Positions 1 through 5,368 are shown, counted from the stretch's first letter. The stretch: 17,510 nt of DNA from Candidatus Falkowbacteria bacterium RIFCSPLOWO2_02_FULL_45_15 (GCA_001777995.1 MFFV01000046.1:4954-22463), one strand, 5' to 3'. Made by a program: numbers and translations. Notes: generated from the sequence alone by a model not told the origin.

Positions 1-150
1 CGCCGTTACGGCGTGGAGCGCCAGCTGCTCTTTGGCGTTTTCCCGCTCCTCTTCGGTATGGGAAAATTTTAGCAGATACTCCTGCTGTTCTTGGTCAAAA
101 CTTTCCCATTCCCGTCCGCTGGTTTCAATGTCAAAAATTAATGAGGGCAT
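1..150 (-). CDS. PolB-type 3'-5' exonuclease, N-terminal fragment
   Basis: Only the first 50 codons are inside the window; the reading frame stays open to the window edge. The product starts MPSLIFDIETSG, and the D-x-E in FDIET matches the Exo I motif of DnaQ/PolB-type 3'-5' exonucleases (RNase H-like fold), in which these acids bind the catalytic metal. The following acidic helix with a QEYLLKF segment resembles the family of predicted exonucleases related to the PolB exonuclease domain that is common in Patescibacteria; this comes from memory of the family. The start is the ATG at 148-150, 16 bp after the greA stop, so it is probably the last gene of the greA operon. Exo II and III motifs lie outside the window, so activity cannot be judged. 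Confidence 0.7.
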   Translation of the reverse strand, partial: MPSLIFDIETSGREWESFDQEQQEYLLKFSHTEEERENAKEQLALHAVTA

Positions 151-166
151 AAAGTTTTTATTATAA

Positions 167-661
167 CTATATTATGTTCACTATTGTATACGCGACTGTT
201 TTGTTATTCAATGGCACGCGCACGCGCTCTCCCACTCGTTTTCCCAAAAGCGCCGCGCCCAAAGGGGAGTTATGGGAGATAATGCCGCGGGCCGGATCGG
301 TTTCGCTTGAACCTAAAATTTGATATGTCTTTTGTTTGCCGTTAACTTCAACCGTCACCGTATGCCCCAGTTGCGCCGCGCCGCCGTTTTGATGTTTAAT
401 AATGACGGCGTGATTTAATAAATATTCCGTTTCGTCAAGGCGGCGGTTCAGGCCGCGCAAACGCCCTTTAGCGATTTGATACGCAGCGTTTTCGGAAAAA
501 TCCCCCATTTCGGCCAGCCGCTTGACTTCATCCGCTAGTTTAGGACGGGCTTTCTTCAGCCGCTCGCGCAACGCCGTCAGCTCGTCGTATTTTTCCCGCG
601 TGATGTGCAGGTCAACGGGCTGTAAATTTTGTTTTTCGGATTTTCGGGTTGGCAGGCGCAT
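167..661 (-). CDS. greA: Transcription elongation factor GreA/GreB
   Basis: GreA enters the RNA polymerase secondary channel and stimulates cleavage of backtracked RNA. From the ATG at 659-661 the protein is 164 residues, close to the usual 158. The N-terminal coiled coil covers about residues 20-85. The tip has GDFSENAAYQ, matching the conserved GDLKENAEY loop, with D54 and E57 as the acids that coordinate the catalytic magnesium. The C-terminal FKBP-like domain includes GSSETDP and ISHNSPLGAALLGKRVGE, both typical. A TTG seven codons upstream (680-682) would overlap the preceding gene; I prefer the ATG, which begins 13 nt after the upstream stop. The short spacing indicates cotranscription with the DsbD-like gene. 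About 18 residues before the coiled coil are an unusual basic extension. Confidence 0.95.
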   Translation of the reverse strand: MRLPTRKSEKQNLQPVDLHITREKYDELTALRERLKKARPKLADEVKRLAEMGDFSENAAYQIAKGRLRGLNRRLDETEYLLNHAVIIKHQNGGAAQLGHTVTVEVNGKQKTYQILGSSETDPARGIISHNSPLGAALLGKRVGERVRVPLNNKTVAYTIVNII

Positions 662-674
662 ATAATTATATCTC

Positions 675-1931
675 TTACCCAAACAACAGCCACGCCGGCT
701 TAAAAATTAATAAAATTCCGATAATTAAAATAATAATGCCGCCGGCTAAATTAGCAAACTGCACGTATTTTTTGGTGATACCGACCACCCGCAAGGTAAC
801 CATGGCGATGACAAAAACCGCGATGTCATCCAGTATATAGAATAAAATATAAATCAATAAGTAGCCGTAATATTGCCAAGCCGGCAAGCTAGCCGCGCTT
901 AAAATAGAGGTGTAAATCGCCGGCAGGCCGGCCGAACAAACCAGTTCAACCATATTAACGGCCGCCGCTAAAACGATAACGCCAGCCAAAGCAAGGATAA
1001 AACTTTTTTCGCTGATGATGTTTTTTACCCGGCTGACTATTTTTTGCCGTTTGGTTTCACCGGCAACCGTACAGGTGCCGTCACGGTTAGCGTAAAACTC
1101 GCGTAATTGATAAACGCCGCTAGCGATAGCGACGATGCCGATAGCCACTCTAATCCAAAATAAAAAGCCGATGAATAAAAATAAATTCAGCCACGCGGCC
1201 ATAAACATCAGATAAACTATGCCGGAAGTGATAATGAACGCCAGACCAATCGCCCACATGCGCCGGCGATTTTTCATGCCGAGCAACATACTGATCAGAA
1301 ACAAAAGCACCCACATGGCGCAGGGATTAAAACCGTCGATTAAACCGATGACGACCGATAGCGCGCCCAAAGAGAAATTCTGGGCGTTGATTGGGCCAAC
1401 AAACGGCACCTTGATAATCGATGGTTTAATTTGGCTTAAATTATCGTTGCCGATTATCTGACTGTCTGGCGCTGGCGGCGTGGCTGTTTTCTCTCCAACA
1501 ATAATTTTTCCAATCGGGTCGGGGTCGCCTTTGGCTTGATAATAATCAACTATTTGCTTTATTTGCGCTCCCGTTGTTTCGTCCGTATAGTACCCGCTGA
1601 TTGCCTGCGCGCCGATAAAAGTTAAAGGCACGCTACCCGCCTTTAAATCAAAGTTGAGCTTTTGAATGATGTTAGAGATGAGTTTAGCGTTGTCTTGGTT
1701 ATACCAAACTTCAAACGGCCGTACGCTCACCCCTGGCCGCTCTTTAATTAATTGCTCTAAAAAAATTTTTTCGCGCGCGCAGTGCGGACAGCCTTCGCCG
1801 TAAAAAAAGTAAACTTTAACTGGTTCAACCGCTAACGGCTGGGCAACGACAATCAGGGGAAAAAATAAAAAAAATAACAGCGCGACAGCCGTTAATGGTT
1901 TAAAATATTTTAACATAATTTCTGGAATCAT
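675..1931 (-). CDS. Thioredoxin-fold plus CcdA/DsbD-like membrane fusion protein
   Basis: A 418-residue predicted thiol-disulfide membrane protein. Residues about 10-30 form a signal or anchor helix. Residues 38-135 form a thioredoxin-like domain with the redox motif C48-P-H-C51 and a cis-proline candidate at P102 (SVPLTFIG). After a linker, residues 190-418 hold about six hydrophobic segments of the cytochrome c biogenesis/DsbD transmembrane family. The two expected membrane cysteines are visible: C204 in GFNPCAMW and C332 in ELVCSAGLP. By analogy with DsbD/CcdA, electrons would pass from cytoplasmic thioredoxin through the membrane pair to the outside CPHC domain. DsbD itself has its thioredoxin domain at the C terminus, so this order is inverted. 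Start is uncertain: ATG at 1931 or ATG at 1916 (MLKYFK); neither has a clear ribosome site. It lies 8 bp after lspA. Confidence 0.85.
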   Translation of the reverse strand: MIPEIMLKYFKPLTAVALLFFLFFPLIVVAQPLAVEPVKVYFFYGEGCPHCAREKIFLEQLIKERPGVSVRPFEVWYNQDNAKLISNIIQKLNFDLKAGSVPLTFIGAQAISGYYTDETTGAQIKQIVDYYQAKGDPDPIGKIIVGEKTATPPAPDSQIIGNDNLSQIKPSIIKVPFVGPINAQNFSLGALSVVIGLIDGFNPCAMWVLLFLISMLLGMKNRRRMWAIGLAFIITSGIVYLMFMAAWLNLFLFIGFLFWIRVAIGIVAIASGVYQLREFYANRDGTCTVAGETKRQKIVSRVKNIISEKSFILALAGVIVLAAAVNMVELVCSAGLPAIYTSILSAASLPAWQYYGYLLIYILFYILDDIAVFVIAMVTLRVVGITKKYVQFANLAGGIIILIIGILLIFKPAWLLFG

Positions 1932-1939
1932 ACATTATT

Positions 1940-2383
1940 TTACGCTTTTTTCTTTAATAAACGCACCCCGATAACGATCGCCCCCGCGCCGATCATCGCG
2001 TCTGCCAAGTTAAACACCGGCCAATAGACGAAATTTAAATAATCAACCACAAAACCAACCTGCAGCCGGTCGTACAAATTACTGGCGGCGCCGATGATTA
2101 TCAGCAGTAAAGCGATTTCAACGGCGGTGAACGGCTTGTTTAATTTCGCCAGCCGCCAAACTAAAATGAAAACCAAAAAAAATATAATTATCGCCGTCGC
2201 CATGACTATAATTGTCTCGGGCAAATAAATGCCAAAAGCGATACGTTCATTTTTAAATAATTCCAAACTAAACAGCTTCTTGATAATCGTAACTTTTTTA
2301 TTATAAAGTTCCGCCAGCGCCCATTGTTTTAAAAACCTGTCCGCTACCAATAAAAAAATGACGCCAGTTAGCCAAGCATTCAT
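1940..2383 (-). CDS. lspA: Lipoprotein signal peptidase (signal peptidase II)
   Basis: LspA cleaves the signal peptide of prolipoproteins in the membrane. The 147-residue protein has four hydrophobic helices and the family motifs in order: ADRFLKQW near the N terminus, SNLYDR (102-106), VVDYLNF with catalytic Asp114, and FNLADAMIGAG with catalytic Asp128. The start was set at the ATG at 2381-2383 because an AGAGGGGTG Shine-Dalgarno sequence precedes it; an upstream ATG at 2419 would put that site inside the gene. This is one of the few clear ribosome sites in the window. It is followed closely by the thioredoxin/DsbD-like gene, so envelope maturation functions are cotranscribed. A 133-nt gap separates it from the dksA-like gene upstream. 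Confidence 0.95.
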   Translation of the reverse strand: MNAWLTGVIFLLVADRFLKQWALAELYNKKVTIIKKLFSLELFKNERIAFGIYLPETIIVMATAIIIFFLVFILVWRLAKLNKPFTAVEIALLLIIIGAASNLYDRLQVGFVVDYLNFVYWPVFNLADAMIGAGAIVIGVRLLKKKA

Positions 2384-2516
2384 TTTTGTCACCCCTCTGT
2401 TAAAAAAACCTTTAAGCATAAATAAGCGTTGCCTCTAAAAATACGGGCGTCAACTAAATTAACGCTAAAATTTCCGCTGATTAAGCATCTATTGTCTTTG
2501 AACTGGCCAACGCAAA

Positions 2517-2888
2517 TCAAGCGCTTTGCTGTAATTTGCTCTTGCAATTAATGCAAGCGCTGGATACTGGCCGGGCGAGCAGGCGCTTTTCGCCGATTTC
2601 CTTACCGCAATATTTGCAGATGCCGTAAGTTTTGTTGGCAATCCGCTGCAGCGCTTTATTAATGTCCTCTAAATTACTTTCCAGCACCTTACTTAATGAT
2701 AAATCCGTAGTATAAGTATCAATTTCTTTAGCGTTGTCATCGTTAGTGGTGCCAATATTAATAAAGCGCGGCCGGTGTTTGCCCTTGCTGTATTGATCTT
2801 CTTCGGTAAAACGGCGCAGCTCTTCTTCTATTTCTTTTTTTCTCAATAGGAGCTCTTTTTTAATTTTAGCGACTACTTTCTTATCCAT
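2517..2888 (-). CDS. DksA/TraR-family zinc-finger protein
   Basis: A 123-residue protein with an N-terminal charged coiled coil (residues about 5-35 and 65-85) and a C-terminal C4 zinc finger with Cys91-Cys94 and Cys112-Cys115 (ICKYCGKEI and ACINCKSKL). This is the DksA/TraR/YteA layout. Such proteins bind RNA polymerase through the secondary channel, the same site as GreA encoded 2 kb downstream. Whether this member responds to ppGpp cannot be read from sequence; the coiled-coil tip lacks an obvious DksA-type DxxDxA motif, so I give no gene symbol. The ATG at 2886-2888 has no Shine-Dalgarno. It lies downstream of the structured RNA candidate and may also be affected by read-through at that RNA's terminator. 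Confidence 0.9.
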   Translation of the reverse strand: MDKKVVAKIKKELLLRKKEIEEELRRFTEEDQYSKGKHRPRFINIGTTNDDNAKEIDTYTTDLSLSKVLESNLEDINKALQRIANKTYGICKYCGKEIGEKRLLARPVSSACINCKSKLQQSA

Positions 2889-2929
2889 AAAAAAATATTA
2901 AGCCAATCAGTCTTAATGAGTATAAATAT

Positions 2930-2958
2930 AATATAGCTTAATTTCTTAGAAAAAACAA
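2930..2958 (-). promoter_or_regulatory. Putative sigma70-type promoter for the dksA-like gene
   Basis: On the minus strand a TTGTTT hexamer (2953-2958) is followed by a 17-bp spacer and TATATT (2930-2935). It sits between the terminator at 2974-3005 and the ATG at 2888, so it would give a leader of about 35 nt. The -35 is a weak match. Confidence 0.45.
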
Positions 2959-2973
2959 GGCTTTCCCCTTAAT

Positions 2974-3005
2974 AAAAAAGGGGCCCAGACAGGCCCCCTT
3001 TTTAT
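2974..3005 (-). terminator. Rho-independent terminator, end of structured RNA
   Basis: A G/C-rich stem (GGGGCC at 2980-2985 with GGCCCC at 2992-2997) flanked by A and T runs on opposite sides. On the minus strand the stem is followed by six T. It is nearly symmetric and could also work on the plus strand, but no plus-strand gene leads into it. It would end the RNA starting near 3342. Confidence 0.8.
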
Positions 3006-3342
3006 AAAAAAAGGTAATTAATTTTTTAGCCTAATCTGAGCCCCATCCTGAAGTCTTGTTTTTCAACCATCAGTAGATAGTTGAAAAAATATATTAACTC
3101 CAGGATAAAAGAGCTTTTTTGCCGACTAAAAAAAGCGCTTCTCTACCATCCTTAGTGGTAAAATTCGCCAAAAATTTTGTTTGATAGGCGAACTCTACCT
3201 GTTTTTTGTTTTTGTTTTTAATTGACCTGTATCGGCGACAGATTAATCGACGAACAGTAGAGAAGAAAAAATTGATTCAAAGGCTACTCCCTGTTTAAAT
3301 ACCCCTTCGAAGCAATTTTTTAATTGCTTTTAATGATCTTAT
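2974..3342 (-). ncRNA. Unidentified structured RNA, about 370 nt
   Basis: No protein is coded here, but a complete transcription unit is visible on the minus strand: promoter (3349-3377), structured body and terminator (2974-3005). Pairings seen: an end-closing stem (3281-3286 with 3027-3032); a long-range stem of nine Watson-Crick pairs (3257-3265 with 3138-3146) that extends by five more with wobbles; an 8-bp hairpin (3113-3120/3129-3136); an 11-bp stem (3096-3106/3045-3055) enclosing a 9-bp hairpin that extends through flanking A/T pairs (3063-3084); and a 6-bp possible kissing contact between the loops at 3121-3126 and 3231-3236. Several pairs are G-U on the minus strand and would be C-A mismatches on the plus strand, which sets the orientation. 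I do not recognise RNase P, 6S, SRP or tmRNA signatures. It may be a free RNA or a long leader for the dksA-like gene. Confidence 0.65.
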
Positions 3343-3348
3343 GATATA

Positions 3349-3377
3349 ATAATATCACATATACTGAAATTGGTCAA
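3349..3377 (-). promoter_or_regulatory. Sigma70-type promoter of the structured RNA
   Basis: On the minus strand TTGACC (3372-3377), a 17-bp spacer and TATTAT (3349-3354). Both hexamers match five of six consensus positions. The start of transcription would fall near 3342, just before a hairpin of two AAGCAATT/AATTGCTT arms (about 3310-3329). Confidence 0.75.
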
Positions 3378-3650
3378 TAAATTTTAAAGCTATATTACAT
3401 CTAAAAATTAAACTAATATTAAATAAAAAAAATAAATAATTTTATCCACAGTTGAAAGTCTACAAAATTGTAGACTTTAAATTATATATTTTAATTAGTT
3501 ATCCACAGTTTTGTGGACTTTTAAACATTTATGTTGATAAGCTTAAATACACTAAAGTCCACTAATATTTAGACATTAAACCACTAACTCTAATAATTTA
3601 TTTAACATTAATAAATATAGTGAGAGTCTAAAAAATTGTGGACTTTATAC
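3378..3650. other. AT-rich DnaA-box cluster, candidate replication origin
   Basis: A gene-free, very AT-rich segment. Two perfect DnaA boxes TTATCCACA lie at 3442-3450 and 3499-3507 on the plus strand. A third, TTATCAACA (8 of 9), lies at 3532-3540 on the minus strand. Interleaved is a second repeated motif, TTGTRGACTTT: a 24-bp palindrome made of two facing copies (3455-3478), and further copies at 3511-3521, 3554-3562 (partial, inverted) and 3636-3646. A long A/T tract (3400-3441) precedes the first box and could be the unwinding element. Genes to the left are all on the minus strand and, from 5488, nearly all on the plus strand, as expected around an origin. No dnaA or dnaN is in the window, so this is an inference. 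Confidence 0.55.
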
Positions 3651-3659
3651 TAACTCTTG

Positions 3660-3731
3660 AGGCCTGGGTGGGAATTGAACCCACGCATAAGGGTTTTGCA
3701 GACCCTTGCCTTACCACTTGGCTACCAGGCC
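3660..3731 (-). tRNA. tRNA-Cys (GCA)
   Basis: A full cloverleaf on the minus strand: 7-bp acceptor stem GGCCTGG/CCAGGCC, D arm, anticodon loop CTGCAAA with anticodon GCA, T arm GTGGG-TTCAATT-CCCAC, and discriminator U, the identity base for tRNA-Cys. CCA is not encoded. A perfect TATAAT (3749-3754) lies 18 nt upstream of the 5' end. Confidence 0.97.
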
Positions 3732-3748
3732 AATTAAGACACTTGTCT

Positions 3749-3754
3749 ATTATA
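3749..3754 (-). promoter_or_regulatory. Minus-10 box upstream of tRNA-Cys
   Basis: A perfect TATAAT on the minus strand, 18 nt before the tRNA. At 17-bp spacing the -35 position is only a T run, so the -35 is weak or absent. Confidence 0.5.
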
Positions 3755-3770
3755 ACCTATAAATTGTCAT

Positions 3771-3807
3771 AAAAAAAGACTACCGCCTTAATGAGGATAG
3801 TCTTTTT
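3771..3807 (-). terminator. Terminator of the 3D-domain gene (bidirectional shape)
   Basis: Inverted repeat with arms AAAAAAGACTA and TAGTCTTTTTT around a 15-nt loop that can add a short inner CCT/AGG stem. It lies about 40 bp after the stop of the 3D-domain gene on the minus strand. Because A and T runs flank both sides it could stop either strand. Confidence 0.75.
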
Positions 3808-3848
3808 TATTTAAATAGCTAAATTACAGCTAAATTTTTATATTTTAA

Positions 3849-4526
3849 TTACTCTAAAACAGCCTCAACTTTAACCCGTTTAACGCCAAAATTTTTAGCA
3901 TCAGATTTGTCAAGCATCCAAATATCAATTCGTTCAGGAAAACGCGGGTTCATCCGATCCCGGACAACGAATATTTTATCACCAAAAAGTTCCGGAATGC
4001 GGACTTTTGTGCCAAATTTTAAGAAGTTAGCCGCAACCGTATCCTCAATACCATGCTCACATACATTAAAGCCATTCGCTGTTATACACGGGCTGTCATC
4101 GGTTTGGCCGGGTTCGGAATTATAAGCGGTAATAGTACGAATGCTCATGTCAGTAAAATTTAATTCGTCCGCAGTAGGCAAATGCTCAATAACTACTAAA
4201 TTTTCTTGCATTAATTCAACTTCAGTTTCGCTTAAAACAGCGCCATTGGCGGTAATTACTGGCTGTGCCGCAGCTTCTTCTACGGCCTTGGCCGCTAAAA
4301 TCGGCACGGGGTAACCAATCAATTGAAAAAAGATAGCTAAAATTAGCCCTAATACTATTTTTTTAGGAAATTTTAACTTTTTTTCATAAAAAAAGGCATC
4401 AATCGACACCTCTGTTTTCTTTCTCCAAATAGGTAAAATTAAACCTTTTTTGCTAATTTTAGGCAAAAAGTTTAAAAATGGCGCTTTTTTCTTTTTGTTG
4501 TTTATTTTATATTGGATATTTTCCAT
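3849..4526 (-). CDS. Membrane-anchored 3D-domain cell-wall protein
   Basis: A 225-residue protein. Residues 1-55 are basic and presumably cytoplasmic, 56-78 form one transmembrane helix, and about 128-225 form a 3D domain (double-psi beta-barrel related to MltA/RlpA-like murein enzymes). The three family aspartates are in TAYNSEPGQTDDSPC (D144), VVRDRM (D190) and RIDIWM (D201). Family knowledge links the domain to peptidoglycan cleavage or remodelling; the reaction is not shown here. Cys147 and Cys156 sit in the domain outside the membrane and could form a disulfide, which would suit the DsbD-like gene nearby; that link is inference. The ATG at 4526 has no Shine-Dalgarno. The gene has its own promoter (4628-4655) with a terminator-like hairpin between promoter and start. 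Confidence 0.85.
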   Translation of the reverse strand: MENIQYKINNKKKKAPFLNFLPKISKKGLILPIWRKKTEVSIDAFFYEKKLKFPKKIVLGLILAIFFQLIGYPVPILAAKAVEEAAAQPVITANGAVLSETEVELMQENLVVIEHLPTADELNFTDMSIRTITAYNSEPGQTDDSPCITANGFNVCEHGIEDTVAANFLKFGTKVRIPELFGDKIFVVRDRMNPRFPERIDIWMLDKSDAKNFGVKRVKVEAVLE

Positions 4527-4572
4527 ATTTTATTTGTGTTTTTGTTTTTTTTAGTATTTTTGTATTTTTTAT

Positions 4573-4601
4573 AAAAAACCCTTCATTATTTGGATGAAGG
4601 G
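4573..4601 (-). terminator. Terminator-like hairpin inside the 3D-gene leader
   Basis: Arms CCCTTCAT (4579-4586) and ATGAAGGG (4594-4601) with a 7-nt loop, followed on the minus strand by six T (4573-4578). It lies about 20 nt downstream of the predicted transcription start and about 50 nt upstream of the ATG, so it is in the 5' leader and could act as an attenuator. Confidence 0.7.
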
Positions 4602-4627
4602 AGTATTGTTTGATTGACTGTATTTTT

Positions 4628-4655
4628 ATTATAGCAGATCGACAAAAAAAGTCAA
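4628..4655 (-). promoter_or_regulatory. Sigma70-type promoter of the 3D-domain gene
   Basis: On the minus strand TTGACT (4650-4655), a 16-bp spacer and a perfect TATAAT (4628-4633). Transcription would begin near 4621, some 95 nt before the ATG. Confidence 0.8.
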
Positions 4656-4690
4656 TGGCAAAAGATGAATTTTTAGCTAATATTAAATAA

Positions 4691-4829
4691 ATCCAAACAC
4701 CTTCACCGCCGGGTATTAAACCCCAACACCAATTTTGGTGTAGGGGTAAACCCTGCGGGAAGATCCACACTTTCCATTCATCCCCCACACCAAAATTTGG
4801 TGTGGGGGTATTCTGGAAGGTGTATGGAT
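4691..4829. repeat. Repeat family B, long form with twin hairpins
   Basis: Ends form an imperfect inverted repeat, ATCCAAACACCTTC (4691-4704) and GAAGGTGTATGGAT (4816-4829), 13 of 14 complementary. The middle holds two related palindromes: 4721-4746 (arms CCCCAACACCAA/TTGGTGTAGGGG, one mismatch) and 4782-4808 (13-bp perfect arms CCCCCACACCAAA). A second, 44-bp copy at 6509-6552 lacks the middle part. The element lies between tRNA-Asp and the 3D-gene promoter and has no coding capacity I can support. Confidence 0.75.
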
Positions 4830-4834
4830 AAAAG

Positions 4835-4908
4835 CGGGATGGACGGGACTCGAACCCGCGACCTCTGCCGTGACAGGGCAGCGTTCTAACCAACTGAACT
4901 ACCATCCC
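4835..4908 (-). tRNA. tRNA-Asp (GTC)
   Basis: Cloverleaf on the minus strand with acceptor GGGATGG/CCATCCC, anticodon stem CTGCC/GGCAG and loop CTGTCAC giving anticodon GTC, T arm CGGG-TTCGAGT-CCCG, and discriminator G, as expected for Asp. CCA is not encoded. A broken copy of its 5' part lies just upstream (4940-5024). Confidence 0.97.
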
Positions 4909-4939
4909 AAAATTATTTTCTATATATAATAAATAAAGA

Positions 4940-5024
4940 AGCGTTCCCCGCCAGCAACTCCGTAGCTAGGCGAGCCCGCCTGACTGCGTAGCTATCGGCG
5001 GGTAACCAACTGAACTACCATCCC
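4940..5024 (-). pseudogene. Broken tRNA-Asp 5' copy interrupted by GC-rich element
   Basis: Positions 5003-5024 repeat the first 22 nt of tRNA-Asp exactly, up to the end of the D loop (GTTGGTTA). The tRNA sequence then resumes as GAACGCT at 4940-4946 after a 56-bp GC-rich insert, and breaks off. The anticodon and 3' half are missing, so it cannot be a working tRNA. The intact tRNA-Asp begins 32 nt further downstream on the same strand. Confidence 0.85.
4947..5002. repeat. GC-rich palindromic element A, copy in tRNA-Asp fragment
   Basis: Read on the minus strand it starts CCCGCC and ends GGCGGG, with an inner GGCGGGCTCGCC hairpin. It aligns well with the element at 15157-15223: both share the order CCCGCCGA-AGCT-CGCAGTCAGGC, then GCCTAGCT, then TGCTGGCGGG. 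It is inserted exactly between the D loop and the D-stem 3' strand of a tRNA-Asp copy. Confidence 0.8.
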
Positions 5025-5044
5025 TTATTCAATTTTCAATTAAA

Positions 5045-5076
5045 AATTACAAACTATCAACTATTAATTTGTAATT
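5045..5076. repeat. AT-rich inverted repeat between tRNA-Pro and tRNA-Asp copy
   Basis: AATTACAAA (5045-5053) and TTTGTAATT (5068-5076) are perfect inverted arms; outer CAATT/AATTG arms add to it. A similar AATTTGTAATTGA string precedes the tRNA-Ala fragment near 15118-15131. Confidence 0.5.
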
Positions 5077-5089
5077 GATAATTGTTTTG

Positions 5090-5164
5090 TCGGGGCGCCG
5101 AGATTCGAACTCGGGGTCTCCTGCTCCCAAAGCAGGCGCCTTAAACCAACTGGGCCACGCCCCG
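5090..5164 (-). tRNA. tRNA-Pro (TGG)
   Basis: Minus-strand cloverleaf: acceptor CGGGGCG/CGCCCCG, anticodon stem CCTGC/GCAGG with loop TTTGGGA giving anticodon TGG, T arm CCGAG-TTCGAAT-CTCGG, discriminator A. CCA is not encoded. It lies in a cluster with tRNA-Leu and tRNA-Gly, probably one transcript. Confidence 0.96.
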
Positions 5165-5172
5165 AAAAAACG

Positions 5173-5256
5173 TGCCGCGGGAGGGAATCGAACCCTCATT
5201 TCCTTTCGGAAACAGGATTTTAAGTCCTGCGCGTCTACCAATTTCGCCACCGCGGC
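5173..5256 (-). tRNA. tRNA-Leu (TAA)
   Basis: Minus-strand class II tRNA: acceptor GCCGCGG/CCGCGGC, anticodon stem CAGGA/TCCTG with loop CTTAAAA giving anticodon TAA, long variable arm (TTTCC-GAAA-GGAAA), T arm GAGGG-TTCGATT-CCCTC, discriminator A. CCA is not encoded. An AAAATTAAA/TTTAATTTT inverted repeat follows in the gap to tRNA-Gly. Confidence 0.97.
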
Positions 5257-5296
5257 TTCTTAAAATTAAAAATAATTTAATTTTGCATTTTCTGGG

Positions 5297-5368
5297 AGCG
5301 GGTGAGCGGAATCGAACCGCCATCTCTACCTTGGCAAGGTAATATAATAACCATTATACGACACCCGC
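5297..5368 (-). tRNA. tRNA-Gly (GCC)
   Basis: Minus-strand cloverleaf: acceptor GCGGGTG/CACCCGC, anticodon loop TTGCCAA with anticodon GCC, T arm starting GCGG-TTCGATT-CCGC, discriminator U, a glycine identity base. CCA is not encoded. Its first five bases coincide with the end of a GC-rich element (5364-5398). It is first in the Gly-Leu-Pro-Asp cluster. Confidence 0.95.

Noticed and set aside
649..840. 63-codon plus-strand frame opposite the DsbD-like and greA genes
   Set aside because: Antisense shadow; the minus-strand genes there have clear family motifs.
2974..3342. RNase P RNA, 6S RNA, SRP RNA or a second tmRNA
   Set aside because: No GAGGAAAGUC/ACAGAA core of RNase P, no SRP tetraloop hairpin, no single long 6S rod, and no tRNA-like ends; a full tmRNA is at 5985-6382.
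3442..3646. CRISPR array
   Set aside because: The repeated motif is about 11 bp, occurs in both orientations and has irregular spacing; no cas genes are present.
4507..4905. 132-codon minus-strand open frame
   Set aside because: It runs through tRNA-Asp, repeat B and the 3D-gene promoter; its protein is translated tRNA and repeat sequence.
4940..5024. Split or trans-spliced tRNA made from the 5' fragments
   Set aside because: Intact tRNA-Asp and tRNA-Ala genes are present just downstream and no matching 3' halves were found, so broken duplicates are the simpler reading.
5047..5323. Three open frames of 60-67 codons on both strands
   Set aside because: They are translations of tRNA-Pro, tRNA-Leu and tRNA-Gly (GLKILFPKGNEGS-type peptides) and not real genes.
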